Source: CAIYRG01 sp965247505 (GTDB lineage: Bacteria > Pseudomonadota > Alphaproteobacteria > Micropepsales > Micropepsaceae). From it: 64,000 nt of DNA. How positions within the stretch are numbered: the first letter of the stretch is position 1; each line of letters begins with the position of its first letter. Shown here in pieces: positions 8,217 to 17,342 of this stretch. The notes under the pieces were generated by a model that saw only the letters and a program-made list of their open reading frames with translations, searched no databases and was not told where the DNA came from. The translations under genes and the position numbers were made by a program. Location: the NCBI GenBank assembly GCA_965247505.1, contig OZ252020.1:4340001-4404000 (forward strand), in the 5' to 3' direction.

Positions 8217-10017
8217 CCCGCCATGTAAGAATTGCTTCGCTCGCCAATGTTTGAGCTGATTCAGTCATTCCAGCGGTGCGAAGCGCACGTACGAAAACCA
8301 CAATAACATTTGGAGCCATGTCACTTGCGCCGCGCGGACCTAGGGCTTCGAGAATACCTAGCGCGAGCTCGCCGCGCCTGCCCGCCAAGGCTGCGTTATA
8401 AATTCGTTGCATAATTACACCCGCAGGGCTGCGGCCAGGATATTCCATAGACACGAGTCGTTGGACTTCAGATTGTGCCGGTTGCGGCATATTCAACCCC
8501 AGTGCCTCGAACAGCCCTAGGATCAAACCCGTGCGTGCCTGAACCGCAGGGGGAACCAGCGGATTAAACGACTGGATCGCGAGTTCATTTAGCGGGCCCT
8601 GTGCATCCGCGATGTATGGTTCTTCCCCTAAAACAATGGACAGCACAAAGGCGGCATCTTTGAACGCCGGATTATGAGCTGCAATTTGGGAATTAAGCAT
8701 ATTATACCATCGGTCCGCCGCCCCATGACGCTCGGCAAGAAGTAGCCCGCGCAACATCAGCGGCGCCCACGCTTCCCAATTCGGAGCAGGAAATATCGCC
8801 GCAGCATCGCCCCCAAAGAGCTGAGCAATCTGAGGAAACAGCGCTTCATTGCGCCCAATCTGAAATGACAGATGCACCAGCTCGGCACGTCTGTCAGCCC
8901 GCCCGTCAATTTCGAGCGTGCTATGGATTCGCTCTAAGGCGGCCATCATGGGTTCGCTGCGGGCGATGGTTGCCGCAAGATTCAAATCCCCCGGTTCAAA
9001 CTCCGAGAGTGCAAAAACATCGCCCAATACGTTTGCCGGCAAAGACCCAGCGCGAAACATCCTCTCCGCTGCCGGCCTACGAATTTCGAGCGGCATTTCC
9101 GTGTGCATGGCAGCAATCACGCTCGCCGGCACTCCGAGATCAGCTACGGCATTTGGAGGAATCAGAAAACCATGGCGCATGAGTAAACGAATGTGCACGG
9201 CATTCGGTGTCGGAATGTTATCGGGGGCATTTGGTTCGTCGCTATCAAAGGCATCCAGTAGATCAAAAAGAGCAGCGCCGGCCATACCCTGTTGTTCCAT
9301 GACGGTTCGCGTCAGCTCGAGCGCTAGGGTGTCGCCGTCGAAATGGTAGCAATAGGCGCGCAAACTAACCCAAAACGGTTCGCCGCTTTGCAACCTTTCG
9401 CTGGTTGCTTCACCACACACATCGATATCGCGACCCGCATAAAGCATCGCGTCTGCCTGCATGCGTTGCGTCAGCGGATCGCGGCTACGAACCCGCGCTG
9501 CGAGCGCGCCGGCATCGGTGAGTTCTCCCGCCTCAAGCAGACGCTGAATTCGTAAAGCGTTGAATGGGCGGCTGCCGGTGCCGACCGGCAAAGTCGCTTC
9601 GGTTAAAAGCACCTTTCGGAAAAGAAGGCGCGCGGTCTGTGACGGGAGAATGGCCGGAACGCGCTGAAGATACATTTCAGCATCTTCACGGCTACTGCCG
9701 GCCCACATGTCTTGACCAATTCCACCATTAAATTCGTTAAGTGTTCCTGCTACCGGTCCCTCGACCGTTCCCAAATCACCCACGGCAACGGGAGCAGGAA
9801 TTGAAGGAAGGTCAATGTTTGAGACGCCGGAACCGACGGTACCCAAAGGTGGAAACGCAGGCTGCGTCCCTAACTGAGGTTCCGAGGGGACCAATATACG
9901 AGGGCCTTGAGACGCCGGGGCTTGATCAGGCAATTGAGCCAATGCCGAGCCGCCGGCCAAACCGCCCAGCCCAACCACAAGGGCAAATAGGAATGGGATG
10001 GCTAGTTTGGCAGCCAT
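8209..10017 (-). CDS. Conserved secreted protein of unknown function
   Basis: 602 residues beginning MAAKLAIPFLFALVVGLGG with an Ala-rich cleavage region (GGSALAQ), a clear signal peptide. The rest is rich in Ala, Leu and Pro with alternating helical segments resembling repeat (TPR/HEAT-like) folds, but I see no catalytic motif. I chose 10017 because it places the signal peptide at the N terminus. In-frame starts at 10089 and 10140 would bury it and overlap the small gene upstream. It lies between a small membrane protein and xerD in an apparent operon facing away from aroK, a position where Alphaproteobacteria often carry an uncharacterised gene. Confidence 0.75.
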   Translation of the reverse strand: MAAKLAIPFLFALVVGLGGLAGGSALAQLPDQAPASQGPRILVPSEPQLGTQPAFPPLGTVGSGVSNIDLPSIPAPVAVGDLGTVEGPVAGTLNEFNGGIGQDMWAGSSREDAEMYLQRVPAILPSQTARLLFRKVLLTEATLPVGTGSRPFNALRIQRLLEAGELTDAGALAARVRSRDPLTQRMQADAMLYAGRDIDVCGEATSERLQSGEPFWVSLRAYCYHFDGDTLALELTRTVMEQQGMAGAALFDLLDAFDSDEPNAPDNIPTPNAVHIRLLMRHGFLIPPNAVADLGVPASVIAAMHTEMPLEIRRPAAERMFRAGSLPANVLGDVFALSEFEPGDLNLAATIARSEPMMAALERIHSTLEIDGRADRRAELVHLSFQIGRNEALFPQIAQLFGGDAAAIFPAPNWEAWAPLMLRGLLLAERHGAADRWYNMLNSQIAAHNPAFKDAAFVLSIVLGEEPYIADAQGPLNELAIQSFNPLVPPAVQARTGLILGLFEALGLNMPQPAQSEVQRLVSMEYPGRSPAGVIMQRIYNAALAGRRGELALGILEALGPRGASDMAPNVIVVFVRALRTAGMTESAQTLASEAILTWRGG

Positions 10018-10069
10018 GTGATTCGTTCGACGATCATTGCCCCAATCAGTCCGAAGATCAGTCTGAGGG

Positions 10070-10207
10070 TCAGTCTGAGAAACGTTCATCGGGAAGGGCC
10101 TGCTCGATTCTCTGTTGCTCCGGCACCAATCTCTCACCATAAACGGATAGGCCTATTGCGGCCAAAATCAACATAACCGCCAGGGCCGCTAGTAGTTTCC
10201 AAGACAT
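10070..10207 (-). CDS. Small single-pass membrane protein (45 aa)
   Basis: Begins MSWKLLAALAVMLILAAIGL, one predicted membrane helix, followed by a short polar tail (VPEQQRIEQALP). GAGGAACGG precedes the ATG at suitable distance. It is divergent from aroK (155 bp away) and 52 bp upstream of the secreted-protein gene. A small one-helix protein with a PEQ-containing tail at this locus is familiar from other Alphaproteobacteria, which supports a real gene. Function unknown. Confidence 0.6.
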   Translation of the reverse strand: MSWKLLAALAVMLILAAIGLSVYGERLVPEQQRIEQALPDERFSD

Positions 10208-10361
10208 ATCGTTCCGTTCCTCATCCGGAGCTGCGTGCGCCGTGATACTCCCCGTAGAGCCGAGTGATGACCAGACAAAGGCATGCGCGCAAGCTGAATA
10301 TTGCGGACCCTGGCCAAACTGCGCTGGTAGACCGAATATAACGGGTGTAAGCGAAGCGTAA

Positions 10362-10898
10362 ATGAAGGAACTCGATAGATCAGTCATTTTGGTCGGAATG
10401 ATGGGCGCCGGGAAGACGTCTGTCGGCAAACGTCTTGCGGCGGCTCTTGGCGTGCCATTTCGTGATGCCGACGTCGAGATCGTGGACGCCGCAGGGTGTA
10501 ATGTAAATGAAATTTTCGACCACCTCGGCGAACCGGCCTTTCGTGAGGGCGAGCGTAAAGTGATAGCGCGCCTTCTTGGTGAGCCGCCACATATTTTGGC
10601 TACGGGAGGCGGTGCTTTTATGGACCCGGAGACCCGAACCGCTATTAAAGAGCGAGCCATATCGGTGTGGCTGAAGGCGGATCTCGATCTGCTGCTTAGC
10701 CGTGTGACGCGTAAAGACACGCGGCCGCTCTTGCGCGACACCGATCCGCGTGCGGCTCTGGACAAACTATTGAAAGACCGCGAACCCGTCTACGAGCAAG
10801 CCGATATCATTGTGCTGAGCGACGCAGGACCGCATGAGACGGTTGTTAAACGTATTCTCAAAGCGCTGAACGAGCGCAACACTGGAGTAAGTGCGTGA
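10362..10898 (+). CDS. aroK: Shikimate kinase
   Basis: Phosphorylates shikimate at the 3-hydroxyl in aromatic amino-acid synthesis. The 178 residues contain Walker A GMMGAGKTS (12-20), the shikimate-binding Asp pair in RDADVEI (Asp35/37), Arg61 in AFREGE, the GGG motif ATGGGAF (80-86) and the adenine/lid region RPLLRD. Its stop overlaps the aroB GTG start by 4 bp, indicating translational coupling. Confidence 0.95.
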   Translation: MKELDRSVILVGMMGAGKTSVGKRLAAALGVPFRDADVEIVDAAGCNVNEIFDHLGEPAFREGERKVIARLLGEPPHILATGGGAFMDPETRTAIKERAISVWLKADLDLLLSRVTRKDTRPLLRDTDPRAALDKLLKDREPVYEQADIIVLSDAGPHETVVKRILKALNERNTGVSA

Positions 10899-12001
10899 GC
10901 CTATCTATCTCTGTCCCACTCGGCGAACGGTCCTATGATATCCGCATTGGATCGGGGCTCCTGCAGGACAGCGGTCGTCTAATTGCAGGCGTGACAAAGA
11001 ACGGTGCGAATGCCCTTCCCATCATAACTGACGAGAACGTCGCAAAACTTCACTATGACACGCTTGCGGCTAGCCTAATGGCATCTGGATTTTCTCCGAC
11101 GCCAATTATTCTTCCTCCCGGCGAACAAACAAAAAGTTTTGCTCAACTTGAGAAATTGCTTGAGAGGCTGCTTGCTCTCGAAATCGAACGTAGTGGCATG
11201 ATTGTCGCGTTCGGCGGTGGCGTTATTGGAGATCTTGCGGGCTTTGCAGCAGGCATCTTGAAACGTGGTATTGCGTTCGCGCAAATCCCCACAACTCTTC
11301 TTGCGCAAGTTGACTCTTCCGTTGGCGGGAAAACTGCGATCGATACCGCGCACGGAAAAAATCTGGTGGGTGTCTTTCATCAACCCCAAATCGTAATCGC
11401 AGATATTTCCGTCTTGAAGACCCTCCCGTCGAGCGATTTTTTGAGCGGTTATGCGGAGGTCGCCAAATACGGTTTGCTCGGCGATGCGGAATTCTTTGGT
11501 TGGCTAGAAGAACATGCTCAGCAAGTGCTTGAGGGAGACGAGGCCGCAATTACGCATGCGGTGGCTCATTCGTGTAAAATGAAGGCAGATATCGTTGCGC
11601 GTGACGAGCGCGAGAGCGGCGAACGGGCGTTACTCAATCTCGGTCATACATTCGCCCATGCCCTAGAGGCGGCGCTTGGCTATTCGTCCCACCTTACCCA
11701 TGGCGAAGCTGTTGGTTTAGGGTGTGTCCTGGCCTTCAAACTTTCAGCCAAGCTTGGTCATTGCACGGCCCAAGACGCTGCGCGGGTTGAACGCCACCTC
11801 GCCGGAGTTGGCTTCAAAACACGCATATCGCAAATCCACGGGCCAAGGCCGGCAGCCGAGGAACTCCTCTCTCATATGCGTCACGATAAAAAAGCGCAGG
11901 CTGGCCGCATGGCCTTTGTGCTGGCCAAAGGCATTGGAAAAGCCTTTGTTGCCAGAGAGATAGACGAAGAAGTGGTAAAGGGGATTCTGACCGAAGATTG
12001 A
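10895..12001 (+). CDS. aroB: 3-dehydroquinate synthase
   Basis: NAD- and metal-dependent conversion of DAHP to 3-dehydroquinate, second step of the shikimate pathway. The 368-residue protein shows the NAD-binding GGGVIGDLAGFAA segment, the substrate-binding PTTLLAQVDSSVGGK motif, and metal ligands in SGYAEVAKYG (Glu), LNLGHTFAHA (His) and LTHGEAVGLG (His). It starts with GTG inside the end of aroK. Confidence 0.95.
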   Translation: MSLSISVPLGERSYDIRIGSGLLQDSGRLIAGVTKNGANALPIITDENVAKLHYDTLAASLMASGFSPTPIILPPGEQTKSFAQLEKLLERLLALEIERSGMIVAFGGGVIGDLAGFAAGILKRGIAFAQIPTTLLAQVDSSVGGKTAIDTAHGKNLVGVFHQPQIVIADISVLKTLPSSDFLSGYAEVAKYGLLGDAEFFGWLEEHAQQVLEGDEAAITHAVAHSCKMKADIVARDERESGERALLNLGHTFAHALEAALGYSSHLTHGEAVGLGCVLAFKLSAKLGHCTAQDAARVERHLAGVGFKTRISQIHGPRPAAEELLSHMRHDKKAQAGRMAFVLAKGIGKAFVAREIDEEVVKGILTED

Positions 12002-12071
12002 CTTCTCGTCTTGCCCTATCTGTATCGATAAGCCCTATAGTCCCATCCCCATTTTCAACTGGATTGGAGCC

Positions 12072-13376
12072 ATGACGCTCGAACTATTGCTTTACCTGTT
12101 GGCCATCGGCTTGCTCTTGGTCATTTCTGCATTTTTCTCTGGTTCGGAAACCGCGTTGACGGCGGTCTCAAAAGTTAGAATGCACCACCTGACTCAAGAA
12201 GGTTCCCGGCGCGCTGCCCATGTGAGCGCGCTGGTATCAAACAGAGAGTCGCTAATCGGTGCCATTCTTCTTGGCAATAATTTTGTCAACATTCTTGCCT
12301 CTGCGCTCGCCACCTGGCTGGCACTTGAAATTTTTGAAGAGGGTGGGATCGTCATTGCCACTTTTGTGATGACTGCCTTCGTCCTTGTTTTTTCGGAAGT
12401 CATGCCAAAGACGTTTGCGATCACGCATACCGATCGGATGGCCTTGGCGGTCGCCCGACCGATACGGCTTATAGTGATTGTTCTCTCGCCAATTGTAGCG
12501 ACGGTAAAATTCATCGTCTGGCGCATTCTAAACCTTTTTGGAATTCGCCAGGACGGAGAGTTACCTGTGCTTACGGCGCACGAGGAAATTCGCGGGGCAA
12601 TCGACCTTCACCATCAAGAAGGAGCAGTGGAATCCGAACACCGGTATATGCTCGGGGGCATATTAGACCTCTCTGAGCTCAAAGTTGGCGATGTCATGGT
12701 CCATCGCAAGAACATGGTGACATTGGACGCGGATGCGAGCTTGGACGACGCAATGGAACACATATTGTCCTCTGCGCACACGCGTATGCCCGTTTGGAAA
12801 GATGACCCGGAAAACATTGTCGCTGTATTGCACATCAAGGATTTAATGCGGTTCCTAACTAAGAGCCGCGGCTCGCTCGAGGGCATGGACATCATGGCGC
12901 TTGCGATGGAGCCTTGGTTCGTCCCCGAGACGACGACGCTCGAAGAGCAGATTCACGCTTTTCGTGAGCGTCACGCACATTTTGCCCTCGTCGTTGACGA
13001 ATACGGCACCATAGAGGGCCTCGTAACACTCGAAGATATTCTTGAGGAAATTTTCGGTAATATTGCAGAAGCTTTCGACGACGATTTGCCCCAAGGAATA
13101 CGGCCTCAGCCCGACGGCTCCTACAACATTGACGGTTGGACACCGATCCGGGAGATCAATCGCGAACTTGATTGGAACCTGCCGGACGACGACGCTACGA
13201 CCATTGCCGGACTGGTCATCAACGAAGCGCAAATGATCCCCAACCTTGGGCAGAAATTTTCCTTTCATGGCTTCCAATTTCAGGTGCTTCGTAAGAAACG
13301 CAATCAGATTACGGCCGTTCGCGTGGCGCCACCGGCTGAATTAGCGGATAGGCCTATACCGTCATCGCGAGAATAA
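12072..13376 (+). CDS. CNNM/CorC (HlyC-type) membrane transporter-like protein
   Basis: 434 residues: an N-terminal DUF21/CNNM membrane domain with about four hydrophobic helices (residues 1-160, containing FFSGSETALTAVSK), two CBS domains (around 200-330, with VGDVMVHRKNM and VVDEYGTIEGLVTLEDILEE) and a C-terminal CorC_HlyC domain (DGSYNIDGWTPIREINREL). Family members are implicated in magnesium/cobalt efflux or ion homeostasis; the substrate here is not evident. It follows aroB by 70 bp and is probably read with it. Confidence 0.9.
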   Translation: MTLELLLYLLAIGLLLVISAFFSGSETALTAVSKVRMHHLTQEGSRRAAHVSALVSNRESLIGAILLGNNFVNILASALATWLALEIFEEGGIVIATFVMTAFVLVFSEVMPKTFAITHTDRMALAVARPIRLIVIVLSPIVATVKFIVWRILNLFGIRQDGELPVLTAHEEIRGAIDLHHQEGAVESEHRYMLGGILDLSELKVGDVMVHRKNMVTLDADASLDDAMEHILSSAHTRMPVWKDDPENIVAVLHIKDLMRFLTKSRGSLEGMDIMALAMEPWFVPETTTLEEQIHAFRERHAHFALVVDEYGTIEGLVTLEDILEEIFGNIAEAFDDDLPQGIRPQPDGSYNIDGWTPIREINRELDWNLPDDDATTIAGLVINEAQMIPNLGQKFSFHGFQFQVLRKKRNQITAVRVAPPAELADRPIPSSRE

Positions 13377-13383
13377 ATCCGAA

Positions 13384-13671
13384 TCAGCCAGCTAGGTTTG
13401 CCTCCTCCGGCGTCAGTGTTTGCAACGCAAGCGCATGAAGCCCCGCGGCAAATTCCTCCTCGAGCAGCCCATAGACTTTTCGCTGCCGCTCCACGCGAGA
13501 CAGGCCCTCAAAGCTGTGAGAAACAATCTTCAGCGCAAAATGGGTCTGCCCCCCTGGGCGTGCCCCGGTATGGCCGGCATGTTTGGCGCTTTCGTCAACG
13601 ATTTGGAGCAGGAGCGGTGCCAGATCACTGCTGAGCTTGGCGCGAATGGACGTTTCAATCGAGTCGGTCAT
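13384..13671 (-). CDS. bolA: BolA-family protein
   Basis: A 95-residue BolA-like protein starting MTDSIETSIRAKLSSDLAPL, with the family's HAGHTGARPGGQTHFALKIV core and VERQRKVYGLL helix. BolA proteins work with monothiol glutaredoxins in iron-sulfur trafficking and can bind DNA. The ATG at 13671 gives the canonical start; a longer in-frame start at 13707 adds 12 unrelated residues. It converges on the CNNM gene with 7 bp between the stops and is divergent from the J-protein gene, a conserved alphaproteobacterial arrangement. Confidence 0.88.
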   Translation of the reverse strand: MTDSIETSIRAKLSSDLAPLLLQIVDESAKHAGHTGARPGGQTHFALKIVSHSFEGLSRVERQRKVYGLLEEEFAAGLHALALQTLTPEEANLAG

Positions 13672-13754
13672 CCCTGGCTTGAAGTAGAAAATACTTCTGC
13701 ATGTCAAGTACTTCGTTTTCTTGTCTTTTACCTATCTGTTCCCATAATTAGCCT

Positions 13755-14393
13755 ATGAGTGGTTCGCGAGAATATCGCCCGAAATTTGGTTTCGACATTC
13801 GCATCAAGCCGGATGGGCGCCGAAAAACAACAAAAAAGAAGCCAACCAGTGGCAAACCCTGCGGTGTTAAGGGCTGCAAGACCACCGCAGAATGGCATGC
13901 GCCAAAGTCCCGCAAGAATATGGACGAACGCGTTTGGCTATGCGCAGAGCATTTGCGTGCTCATAACGAGCACTGGAATTTTTTCGAAGGCATGACGGAC
14001 GCGGAAATCGAAGCCCATTGCAACCAGGCAAATCTGGGCCACCGACCTACCTGGCCTATGGGCAAACACGCAGCAGGCTCGGCCGCGCCAAAAGGGCAGA
14101 AATACTGGAGCTACGGCTTTGAGGACGGTTTTGCAGGATTTGATAAAGCTGCTGAACTGAAGCGCCGGCCGCGCCAAACTGCACTAACTAAAGGACAATT
14201 GGACGCGCTGGACGCCCTTGGACTTGAAGAGGCGGCAACCTTGAGCCAAGTTAAGGCCCGATATAAGGAGCTTGTTAAGCGCTTCCATCCCGATACCAAT
14301 GGGGGCGATCGTGGCAAGGAAGAGCGGCTAAAACAGGTCATTAAGGCCTATGGGCATTTGCGCACAAGCGGATTTGCCCGAGGTAATCCCTGA
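13755..14393 (+). CDS. J-domain (DnaJ-like) protein
   Basis: 212 residues with an N-terminal basic linker, a CGVKGCKTT...CAEH segment that could bind metal (Cys pairs near residues 36-41 and Cys66), and a C-terminal J domain (about 150-205) containing the Hsp70-activating HPD tripeptide in KRFHPDTNGG. A C-terminal J domain and the lack of a Gly/Phe region set it apart from DnaJ itself. It precedes cobS and is divergent from bolA, as in many Alphaproteobacteria. Presumed DnaK co-chaperone; client unknown. Confidence 0.88.
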   Translation: MSGSREYRPKFGFDIRIKPDGRRKTTKKKPTSGKPCGVKGCKTTAEWHAPKSRKNMDERVWLCAEHLRAHNEHWNFFEGMTDAEIEAHCNQANLGHRPTWPMGKHAAGSAAPKGQKYWSYGFEDGFAGFDKAAELKRRPRQTALTKGQLDALDALGLEEAATLSQVKARYKELVKRFHPDTNGGDRGKEERLKQVIKAYGHLRTSGFARGNP

Positions 14394-14465
14394 GGCCCTC
14401 CATATTTCTTAAAGATTGCAACGGCGTGTATGTGGCCCGCTAATGCGACAACCGGTGGATTGAGT

Positions 14466-15455
14466 ATGACAATGCAAGATAGCGGCCTGGAGATGGCCCA
14501 GCCCGATATCATGGTCGATGTAGGCAATACGTTTGGCCTTGACGTAGCAATGAGCGTTCCGGCCTTTTCGAAGGCGTGTGAGCACGTTCCAGATCTCGAT
14601 TCAGCTTATGTTTTCGACCGTGAAACCACCCTCGCCATTCTGGCAGGCTTTGCCCATAACCGCCGCGTGATCATTCAAGGTTACCATGGGACGGGTAAAT
14701 CAACCCATCTTGAGCAGGTCGCCGCACGGCTCAACTGGCCGATGGTACGGGTTAATCTCGATAGCCATATCAGTCGGATTGATCTTGTTGGCAAAGACGC
14801 GATCGTTCTAAAAGACGGCAAACAGGTCACCGAATTCCGCGAAGGCATGCTCCCTTGGGCCATTCAAAACCCAATCGCGCTTGTCTTTGACGAGTATGAC
14901 GCCGGCCGGCCCGACGTCATGTTCGTCATACAGCGCATTCTCGAATCCTCCGGCCGGCTGACCCTTCTCGATCAGAACCGGATTATTAAACCAAACACCT
15001 CGTTTCGGTTGTTCGCGACATCGAACACCATCGGATTGGGCGACACGTCCGGCCTCTACCATGGTACGCAACAAATCAACCAAGGACAGATGGACCGTTG
15101 GAACATCGTCGTGACGTTGAATTACTTACCCCACGACGTAGAAGCTGAGATCGTCCTTTCGAAAGCGCAGACCTACAAGACAGCAGAAGGGCAAAAGACG
15201 ATTTCAGCGATGGTTCGCGTCGCCGATATGACTCGCAACGCGTTTATTAACGGAGACATTTCGACGGTTATGAGCCCACGAACCGTCATCACGTGGGCGG
15301 AGAACGCTGAGATCTTCGACGATGTCGGGTTCGCATTTCGCGTAACATTTCTGAACAAGTGCGACGAACTTGAACGGGCGACCGTTGCCGAATTCTACCA
15401 ACGTGCATTTGGAGAAGAACTTCCAGAATCTGCGGCAAATGTGATGGTAGCTTAG
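14466..15455 (+). CDS. cobS: Cobaltochelatase subunit CobS
   Basis: AAA+ subunit of the aerobic cobaltochelatase (CobNST), which inserts cobalt into hydrogenobyrinate diamide. The 329 residues have Walker A GYHGTGKST (72-80), Walker B IALVFDEYD (137-145) and sensor region FRLFATSNTIGLGD. I prefer the ATG at 14466 (MTMQDSGLEM) because it gives the usual length; 14430 adds 12 unrelated residues. cobT follows after 21 bp. Confidence 0.95.
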   Translation: MTMQDSGLEMAQPDIMVDVGNTFGLDVAMSVPAFSKACEHVPDLDSAYVFDRETTLAILAGFAHNRRVIIQGYHGTGKSTHLEQVAARLNWPMVRVNLDSHISRIDLVGKDAIVLKDGKQVTEFREGMLPWAIQNPIALVFDEYDAGRPDVMFVIQRILESSGRLTLLDQNRIIKPNTSFRLFATSNTIGLGDTSGLYHGTQQINQGQMDRWNIVVTLNYLPHDVEAEIVLSKAQTYKTAEGQKTISAMVRVADMTRNAFINGDISTVMSPRTVITWAENAEIFDDVGFAFRVTFLNKCDELERATVAEFYQRAFGEELPESAANVMVA

Positions 15456-15476
15456 GCCGCTTTGCGTGAGGATACG

Positions 15477-17330
15477 GTGAACCCGGACGAAAATCCCACC
15501 GATGAGTTCAAGCGGGCAATAGCGAACACTACGCGCTCGATCGCCAGAGACCCGGAACTTGAGGTAAGCTATTCACCGGAAGTTCCGGCTCTTAAGGGAA
15601 AGAAAGTTCGCCTCCCCCTTCCCTCCCGTAGCCTTCCGCCGGAAGAAGTCGCTGCTATCCGCGGCGCGAGCGATGCCTTTGCGCTGCGTGTCGCCTACCA
15701 TCGCAAAGGCATTGATCGTGATTTGCGCCCCTCTGGAGCTGACGCAAGCGCACTGTACGATGCTGCCGAGCAATCGCGCGTGGAGGCCATTGGTGCCCTG
15801 GCCATGCCAGGCATGCGCAGGAACCTTGCAGCCAATGTTGTCGAGAGATGCCTGACGAGTGGACTTAACTCGGTATCGGAACGCGAAGACATCGTACCTG
15901 CGGAACTTCTTGGCCTCATAGTGCGTGAGCGATTGACAGGAGAAAGTCCGCCAAAGGGCACTAGAACAGCAATGGACGCCTGGCGGTCCTACCTTGAAAT
16001 GAAGGCTGGCCCCTCGCTCGACCGGCTCGTGCATGCAATTAGCGACCAGAGAGAGTTTGCGAAAATAACCAGGGCGATCTTGAGTGATCTCGAATTGGCC
16101 GATGATCTTTCGAGCGAGGAAGGCGGTGAAGAGGGCGAACCTGAGGATCCCGATGAGAATGACGGCAGCAGCGATTCCGAAGGGGAAGACGCTGAAGAAA
16201 TGGAAAATCCGGATGCGGAAGGCATGGAGGAGCAATATGACGAGGCAGATGAAGTCGATTCCAAGATGCAAACCGATTTGCCGGATCCGGACGAGAACAA
16301 CGAAAACAAGCAAGGCTCGCGCCCATGGCACCCGGATCTTCCTTTTGCCGATGCTGAACGCTGGGGGTACCGCGTTTTCACCAAAGAATTTGACGAAGAA
16401 ATATGCGCCGAAGAACTTTGCGATAGTGAGGAGCTAACCCGCCTGCGCAATTTTCTCGATCAGCAATTGCTACCCGTTCAGGGTGTTGTCGCCCGGTTGG
16501 CTAACCGGCTCCAACGTCTACTCATGGCGCAGCAGAACCGTTCTTGGGATTTCGATCTCGAAGAGGGGATACTCGATACTGGCCGATTGACGCGGGTCGT
16601 AATCGATCCAACGCATCCGCTCTCATTTAAAGCGGAGCGCGACACGGATTTCAGAGATACCGTTGTAACTCTTCTTCTCGATAATTCCGGATCCATGCGC
16701 GGACGTCCCATCATGGTGGCCGCTATGTGCGCAGACATTCTTGCCCGCACATTGGAGCGCTGCGGCGTAAAAGTTGAAATTCTTGGGTTTACGACACGCG
16801 CCTGGAAAGGCGGTCAGTCGCGAGAGAAATGGCTCAACGATGACAAACCTCAGAATCCGGGCCGGCTGAACGATCTTCGTCATATTGTCTACAAAGGCGC
16901 CGACGCCCCGTGGCGTAGAGTCAAGCGCAATCTTGGTCTGATGATGCGTGAAGGCCTCTTGAAGGAAAACATCGATGGAGAGGGGCTTGTATGGGCCTAT
17001 AGCCGCATAGCCAAACGACCTGAGGCAAGGCGAATATTGATGGTTATTTCTGATGGGGCGCCGGTCGATGATTCTACGCTGTCCGTCAATACAGGTAACT
17101 ATCTCGATCACCACCTCCGAAAAGCAATTGCGGAAATCCAGAACAAGTCATCGGTTGAGCTCTGCGCAATCGGAATTGGTCATGATGTAACGCGCTACTA
17201 TCGGCGCGCGGTTACAATCCTCGACGCCGAGCAATTAGGCGGAGCCATGACCAACCAACTTATCGATCTATTTGCTGAAGGCCGCGTTCAGCGCGGGGGA
17301 CGGAGAATGCGCCGGCAAAGGGCGGCGTAA
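15477..17330 (+). CDS. cobT: Cobaltochelatase subunit CobT
   Basis: Partner of CobS in the chelatase chaperone complex. The protein is about 617 residues: an N-terminal domain, a strongly acidic central stretch (about 210-280, rich in Glu/Asp) and a C-terminal VWA domain with the MIDAS motif LLLDNSGSM around Asp402 and VISDGAPVDD later. I use the GTG at 15477 because GAGGAT lies 6 nt upstream; a TTG at 15462 is in frame but lacks a site. No cobN is in the window. Confidence 0.94.
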   Translation: MNPDENPTDEFKRAIANTTRSIARDPELEVSYSPEVPALKGKKVRLPLPSRSLPPEEVAAIRGASDAFALRVAYHRKGIDRDLRPSGADASALYDAAEQSRVEAIGALAMPGMRRNLAANVVERCLTSGLNSVSEREDIVPAELLGLIVRERLTGESPPKGTRTAMDAWRSYLEMKAGPSLDRLVHAISDQREFAKITRAILSDLELADDLSSEEGGEEGEPEDPDENDGSSDSEGEDAEEMENPDAEGMEEQYDEADEVDSKMQTDLPDPDENNENKQGSRPWHPDLPFADAERWGYRVFTKEFDEEICAEELCDSEELTRLRNFLDQQLLPVQGVVARLANRLQRLLMAQQNRSWDFDLEEGILDTGRLTRVVIDPTHPLSFKAERDTDFRDTVVTLLLDNSGSMRGRPIMVAAMCADILARTLERCGVKVEILGFTTRAWKGGQSREKWLNDDKPQNPGRLNDLRHIVYKGADAPWRRVKRNLGLMMREGLLKENIDGEGLVWAYSRIAKRPEARRILMVISDGAPVDDSTLSVNTGNYLDHHLRKAIAEIQNKSSVELCAIGIGHDVTRYYRRAVTILDAEQLGGAMTNQLIDLFAEGRVQRGGRRMRRQRAA

Positions 17331-17340
17331 GCGGCCGCCC
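17320..17340. terminator. GC-rich hairpin at the cobT / TPR-gene convergence
   Basis: GGGCGGC and GCCGCCC form a 7-bp stem spanning the cobT stop codon, between two converging genes. No U-run follows, so it is a weak candidate terminator or RNA-stabilising hairpin. Confidence 0.35.
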
Positions 17341-17342
17341 GG

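Noticed and set aside
12194..12895. Minus-strand frames inside the CNNM gene
   Set aside because: Shadows of a conserved plus-strand gene, with no start signals or homology.
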